The position numbers and the translations under genes are program-made. A model generated the notes under the pieces. It was not told the origin of the DNA and did no database searches. It was given only the letters and a program-made list of their open reading frames with translations. From NCBI GenBank assembly GCA_016933955.1, contig JAFGTT010000029.1:1-37966 (forward strand): 37,966 nt of DNA, read 5' to 3'. Origin of the DNA: Candidatus Zixiibacteriota bacterium (GTDB lineage Bacteria; Zixibacteria; MSB-5A5; GN15; PGXB01). Of this stretch, positions 35,704 to 37,966 are shown one piece after another (the first letter of the stretch is position 1; each line of letters begins with the position of its first letter).

Positions 35704-36544
35704 TAAAACCGCTAATACCGAAGATGTCGAAATGGATACCGGCGAAAATAGAACCGATCTTCAGAAACAATCTCTGTTGCCGGAGACAGCCACTCTGAAA
35801 ATGATTGTCCGCCATCTTGATTTTTTCTACGGGAAAAACCAGGTTCTTTTCGATGTTTCCCTGGATATTGAAAAAAATCGGGTGACGGCCCTGATTGGCC
35901 CCTCGGGGTGCGGCAAATCGACTTTTCTGAGAACTCTGAATCGGATGAATGAAACCATTCCGTCCACCACCATGAGGGGAGAGGTTATCCTGGATGGGGT
36001 CAATATTTATAAGGATATTAAAGATCCGTCTGTCGTTCGGACGCGGATTGGAATGGTGTTCCAGAAATCCAATCCTTTTCCCAAATCGATCTATGATAAT
36101 GTCGCCTATGGCCTGCGGGTTAACGGTATCAAGGATAAGAATATTATTAATGAGGTGGTCGAGGAATCGCTGAAAGGCGCTTTTCTCTGGGATGAAGTCA
36201 AGGATAAGCTCGACAATAATGCTTATATGCTCTCCGGCGGACAGCAACAGCGGCTCTGCATCGCTCGCGCCCTGGCCATAAGGCCCGAGGTCATTCTGAT
36301 GGACGAGCCGGCCTCCGCCCTCGACCCCATCTCGACTTCCAAAATTGAAGATTTAATCGATGATTTGAAAAAACAATATACGATTGTCATCGTTACTCAT
36401 AACATGCAACAGGCGGCCCGGATATCCGATTACACGGCCTTTTTCTTTGAAGGCGTCATGATTGAATTCGGGCAGACCAAGAAGATATTTACCAAACCGT
36501 TGAAGAAGAAAACGGAAGATTATATCACCGGGCGATTTGGATAA
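35696..36544 (+). CDS. pstB: phosphate transporter ATPase PstB
   Basis: This ATPase powers phosphate import; it has 282 residues from ATG 35696. It has Walker [11 protein letters not shown]-loop [13 protein letters not shown], signature [16 protein letters not shown], Walker [13 protein letters not shown] and the switch His in VTHNMQQA. It starts inside the pstA end; a GTG at 35690, closer to AGGA (35680-35683), is an alternative adding two residues. The N-terminus has a ~28-residue extension before the ABC domain. Confidence 0.95.
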   Translation: MSDKTANTEDVEMDTGENRTDLQKQSLLPETATLKMIVRHLDFFYGKNQVLFDVSLDIEKNRVTALIGPSGCGKSTFLRTLNRMNETIPSTTMRGEVILDGVNIYKDIKDPSVVRTRIGMVFQKSNPFPKSIYDNVAYGLRVNGIKDKNIINEVVEESLKGAFLWDEVKDKLDNNAYMLSGGQQQRLCIARALAIRPEVILMDEPASALDPISTSKIEDLIDDLKKQYTIVIVTHNMQQAARISDYTAFFFEGVMIEFGQTKKIFTKPLKKKTEDYITGRFG

Positions 36545-36589
36545 TTTCCGAAGCGAAACCGGAAATCGGTATGTCAGGGGAATATTATT

Positions 36590-37258
36590 ATGACTATTCA
36601 CTTACGTAAAGAAATAGACCGCCTTAAACAGAAAGTATTGTCTCTCAGCGCCCATGTCGAACAGGCCGTCCATGATGCCGTTAAATCGATTTCGGAAAGG
36701 GATGAGGAACTGGCCGCCAGAACCATGGAAAACGATAAAACCATTGACCAGATGGAGGTTGAGGTTGAGGAAGAATGTCTCAAGATTCTCGCCCTGCACC
36801 AGCCGGTGGCCAATGATTTACGATTCATAATCGCCGTTCTGAAAATCAATAATGACCTGGAGCGGATCGGCGACCAGGCTGTTAATATCGCCCGCGGAGC
36901 ACTTTATCTGTCAAAACACGAGCCGGTGGAGATGCCCTTCGATTTGAGTAATATGGCCGATAAGGTGAAATTGATGCTCAAGAGAAGTATTGATTCGCTG
37001 GTTAATCTCAATGCCGGCGAGGCTCATGAAATAAGCCTGATGGATGACGAAATCGATGACCTGCATCACCAGATGTACGGGGTTGTCGAACGCGGAATCC
37101 TCAGTCATCCCGAGCGGATCGAATGCCTGATTCAGTTTCTTTCGGCTTCCCGCCAGTTGGAGCGGATCGCCGATCATGCCACCAATATCGCCGAAGATGT
37201 TATTTATATGATTGAGGGTGAAATCTTCCGCCACCGGATGCAAGATTTCAAAGCCTGA
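36590..37258 (+). CDS. phoU: phosphate regulator PhoU
   Basis: This is a negative regulator linking Pst activity to PhoR. The 222 residues form two helical PhoU repeats (about 8-100 and 115-210), each with the family's acidic E/D-x3-D-x6-N-type metal-binding patch: NNDLERIGDQAVNIA in the first and SRQLERIADHATNIAED in the second. GGGG ribosome site near 36577. It is the last gene of the porin-pst operon, 45 nt after pstB. No clear T-rich terminator follows; an inverted repeat CGGCC/GGCCG (about 37281-37307) has no T-run. Confidence 0.94.
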   Translation: MTIHLRKEIDRLKQKVLSLSAHVEQAVHDAVKSISERDEELAARTMENDKTIDQMEVEVEEECLKILALHQPVANDLRFIIAVLKINNDLERIGDQAVNIARGALYLSKHEPVEMPFDLSNMADKVKLMLKRSIDSLVNLNAGEAHEISLMDDEIDDLHHQMYGVVERGILSHPERIECLIQFLSASRQLERIADHATNIAEDVIYMIEGEIFRHRMQDFKA

Positions 37259-37471
37259 TAATTTCAATATTTAATTACCGCGGCCTGATCGATTTCGGTC
37301 TCTGGCCGTATTCATAAGTTATTGTTTATCGGTATCTTAATTGATGCTGTCAAGAAACCGGTCGGTCGCCGGATGGCTTGTCGGCGAGGTCCGGGGAAAT
37401 ATTGACCACTTTTTTCGATTATGATGAATATAAGATGTTGAAAATTATTGAAATTTATGGTTAAAATACGC

Positions 37472-37499
37472 TTGACATCGAAAATTAAAGTATTATTTT
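37472..37499 (+). promoter_or_regulatory. rrn promoter P1
   Basis: TTGACA (37472-37477), 16-nt spacer, TATTTT (37494-37499). This is the first of three spaced promoter-like sites before the 16S gene. Confidence 0.5.
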
Positions 37500-37509
37500 C
37501 CCGTGCCGA

Positions 37510-37538
37510 TTACAAAGAGGCGATTGGATTCGTATAAT
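37510..37538 (+). promoter_or_regulatory. rrn promoter P2
   Basis: TTACAA (37510-37515), 17-nt spacer, consensus TATAAT (37533-37538). Confidence 0.6.
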
Positions 37539-37629
37539 ATTGTAGAACTTATTATAGAGCTGGCTGTTATATAAAAATTGGACGGGAACGGGACTCGCGA
37601 AAAAAGTTGATGTTTGATAAAAATATTAC

Positions 37630-37658
37630 TTGACAGGTGGATATTAAATGTTTATTAT
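37630..37658 (+). promoter_or_regulatory. rrn promoter P3
   Basis: Consensus TTGACA (37630-37635), 17-nt spacer, TATTAT (37653-37658). Start of transcription is expected near 37665, the first base of the attenuator-like hairpin. Confidence 0.75.
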
Positions 37659-37664
37659 TCGAGC

Positions 37665-37700
37665 CTGTCGGTAAAAATGGCCGACAGATTTTTTTGTCGG
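37665..37700 (+). promoter_or_regulatory. attenuator-like hairpin in rRNA leader
   Basis: CTGTCGG (37665-37671) pairs with CCGACAG (37681-37687), loop of 9, followed by A and seven T (37689-37695): the form of an intrinsic terminator. The same middle arm can instead pair with TGTCGG (37695-37700), putting the T-run in the loop and removing the terminator. The two structures exclude each other. Confidence 0.55.
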
Positions 37701-37703
37701 AAT

Positions 37704-37717
37704 TGTTCTTTGAAAAC
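37704..37717 (+). promoter_or_regulatory. rRNA boxA-like antitermination site
   Basis: TGTTCTTTGAAAAC matches the boxA-type leader sequence found before many bacterial 16S genes, where NusB-NusE load to make RNA polymerase resistant to termination. It stands directly after the attenuator-like hairpin. Confidence 0.65.
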
Positions 37718-37735
37718 TAAATAGTAAGTCATGCG

Positions 37736-37799
37736 CCAGAAGATCTTATCTTCTGGAGTAGTGTGGGTCTCGAGTATGTCGACGACATGCTTAAGAGAC
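37736..37799 (+). other. rRNA leader hairpins
   Basis: A perfect 9-bp stem CCAGAAGAT/ATCTTCTGG (37736-37744 / 37748-37756, loop CTT) is followed by an imperfect hairpin GTCTC...ATGTC-GAC-GACAT...GAGAC (37767-37799). Probably part of the leader fold used for rRNA processing. The long 16S processing stem cannot be tested because the 3' side is outside the window. Confidence 0.55.
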
Positions 37800-37880
37800 G
37801 AATTCTTACAATTCAGAACAACGAAGTGTTCTAGAAGGACAAACTTCGGAATTATACAAGCGATAATAATTGCTGATATA

Positions 37881-37966
37881 TTTACGGAGAGTTTGATCCT
37901 GGCTCAGAACGAACGCTGGCGGCGTGCTTAATACATGCAAGTCGAACGAGAAAGTCTGGCTTCGGC
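37881..37966 (+). rRNA. rrs: 16S ribosomal RNA, 5' end only
   Basis: AGAGTTTGATCCTGGCTCAG begins at 37888, the universal bacterial 16S start (E. coli position 8), followed by GAACGCTGGCGGCGTGC and CATGCAAGTCGAACG. The mature 5' end should be about 37881. The gene runs off the window after about 86 nt, too little to place the organism. Confidence 0.97.

Noticed and set aside
37281-37307. Terminator after phoU
   Set aside because: The CGGCC/GGCCG pair is short, has a long loop and no T-run.
37741-37836. Cluster of restriction-type hexamers (AGATCT, CTCGAG, GTCGAC, CTTAAG, GAATTC, TCTAGA) that looks like a cloning polylinker
   Set aside because: Several of the hexamers fall in the arms or loops of leader hairpins, and the stretch runs without a break from boxA into an authentic 16S start. 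A natural rRNA leader explains it better than vector, although raw reads would settle it.
1-37966. CRISPR array, insertion sequence or prophage
   Set aside because: No regularly spaced repeat-spacer pattern, transposase, integrase or phage gene was seen on either strand.

Overview
The window is a stretch of bacterial chromosome of roughly 50% GC. Apart from the gene-poor first 1.7 kb, it is densely packed with co-directional (+ strand) operons and ends inside the first ~86 bases of a 16S rRNA gene. The organism looks like a Gram-negative, mainly anaerobic, non-methanogenic bacterium. Supporting signs are an outer-membrane porin with a C-terminal aromatic residue, a 16S start of bacterial type, an HdrABC-MvhADG hydrogenase complex, oxygen-independent HemN and a minimal SufBC-like (SMS) iron-sulfur system. 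The secreted protease, with a dockerin-like module and a FlgD-like C-terminal Ig domain, is the style common in the FCB group (for example Candidatus Zixibacteria). That assignment is inference from architecture, not from a search.

Layout. (1) 1-1684: no convincing protein gene, but a strongly folded segment (113-219) followed by a 26-codon Cys-rich mini-ORF, pairs of palindromes spaced exactly 21 bp, and a promoter-like site at 1086. (2) 1685-10384: hdrC-hdrB-hdrA-mvhD-mvhG-mvhA, a hydrogenase maturation protease, hypA, hypB, and an unusual protein made of two DsrC/TusE-like domains. By family knowledge the complex couples H2 oxidation to ferredoxin and a disulfide-type acceptor by flavin-based electron bifurcation. 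(3) 10606-11472: an HDOD-domain regulator. (4) 11754-18323: a sensor kinase and response regulator running without a gap into haem genes: a HemE-HemN fusion, ferrochelatase, protoporphyrinogen oxidase, then a terminator. (5) 18490-23978: the two subunits of methylmalonyl-CoA mutase and their MeaB GTPase chaperone. (6) 24217-26901: a secreted papain-family protease behind a promoter that carries a 14-bp perfect inverted repeat. (7) 27056-28734: SmsC/SmsB (SufC/SufB-like) Fe-S assembly pair. (8) 28896-37258: a complete phosphate module, phoB-phoR, then porin-pstS-pstC-pstA-pstB-phoU, with 11-bp-period direct repeats resembling Pho boxes before both transcription units. (9) 37259-37966: tandem rRNA promoters, an attenuator-like hairpin with an alternative partner, boxA, leader hairpins and the 16S 5' end.

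The most unusual items are the tandem DsrC-like protein attached to the Hdr/Mvh operon, the HemE-HemN fusion driven from a two-component operon, the folded region with Cys-rich mini-ORF at the left end, the rRNA-leader attenuator, and the Pho-box-like repeats. No CRISPR array, tRNA, insertion sequence or prophage gene was seen.
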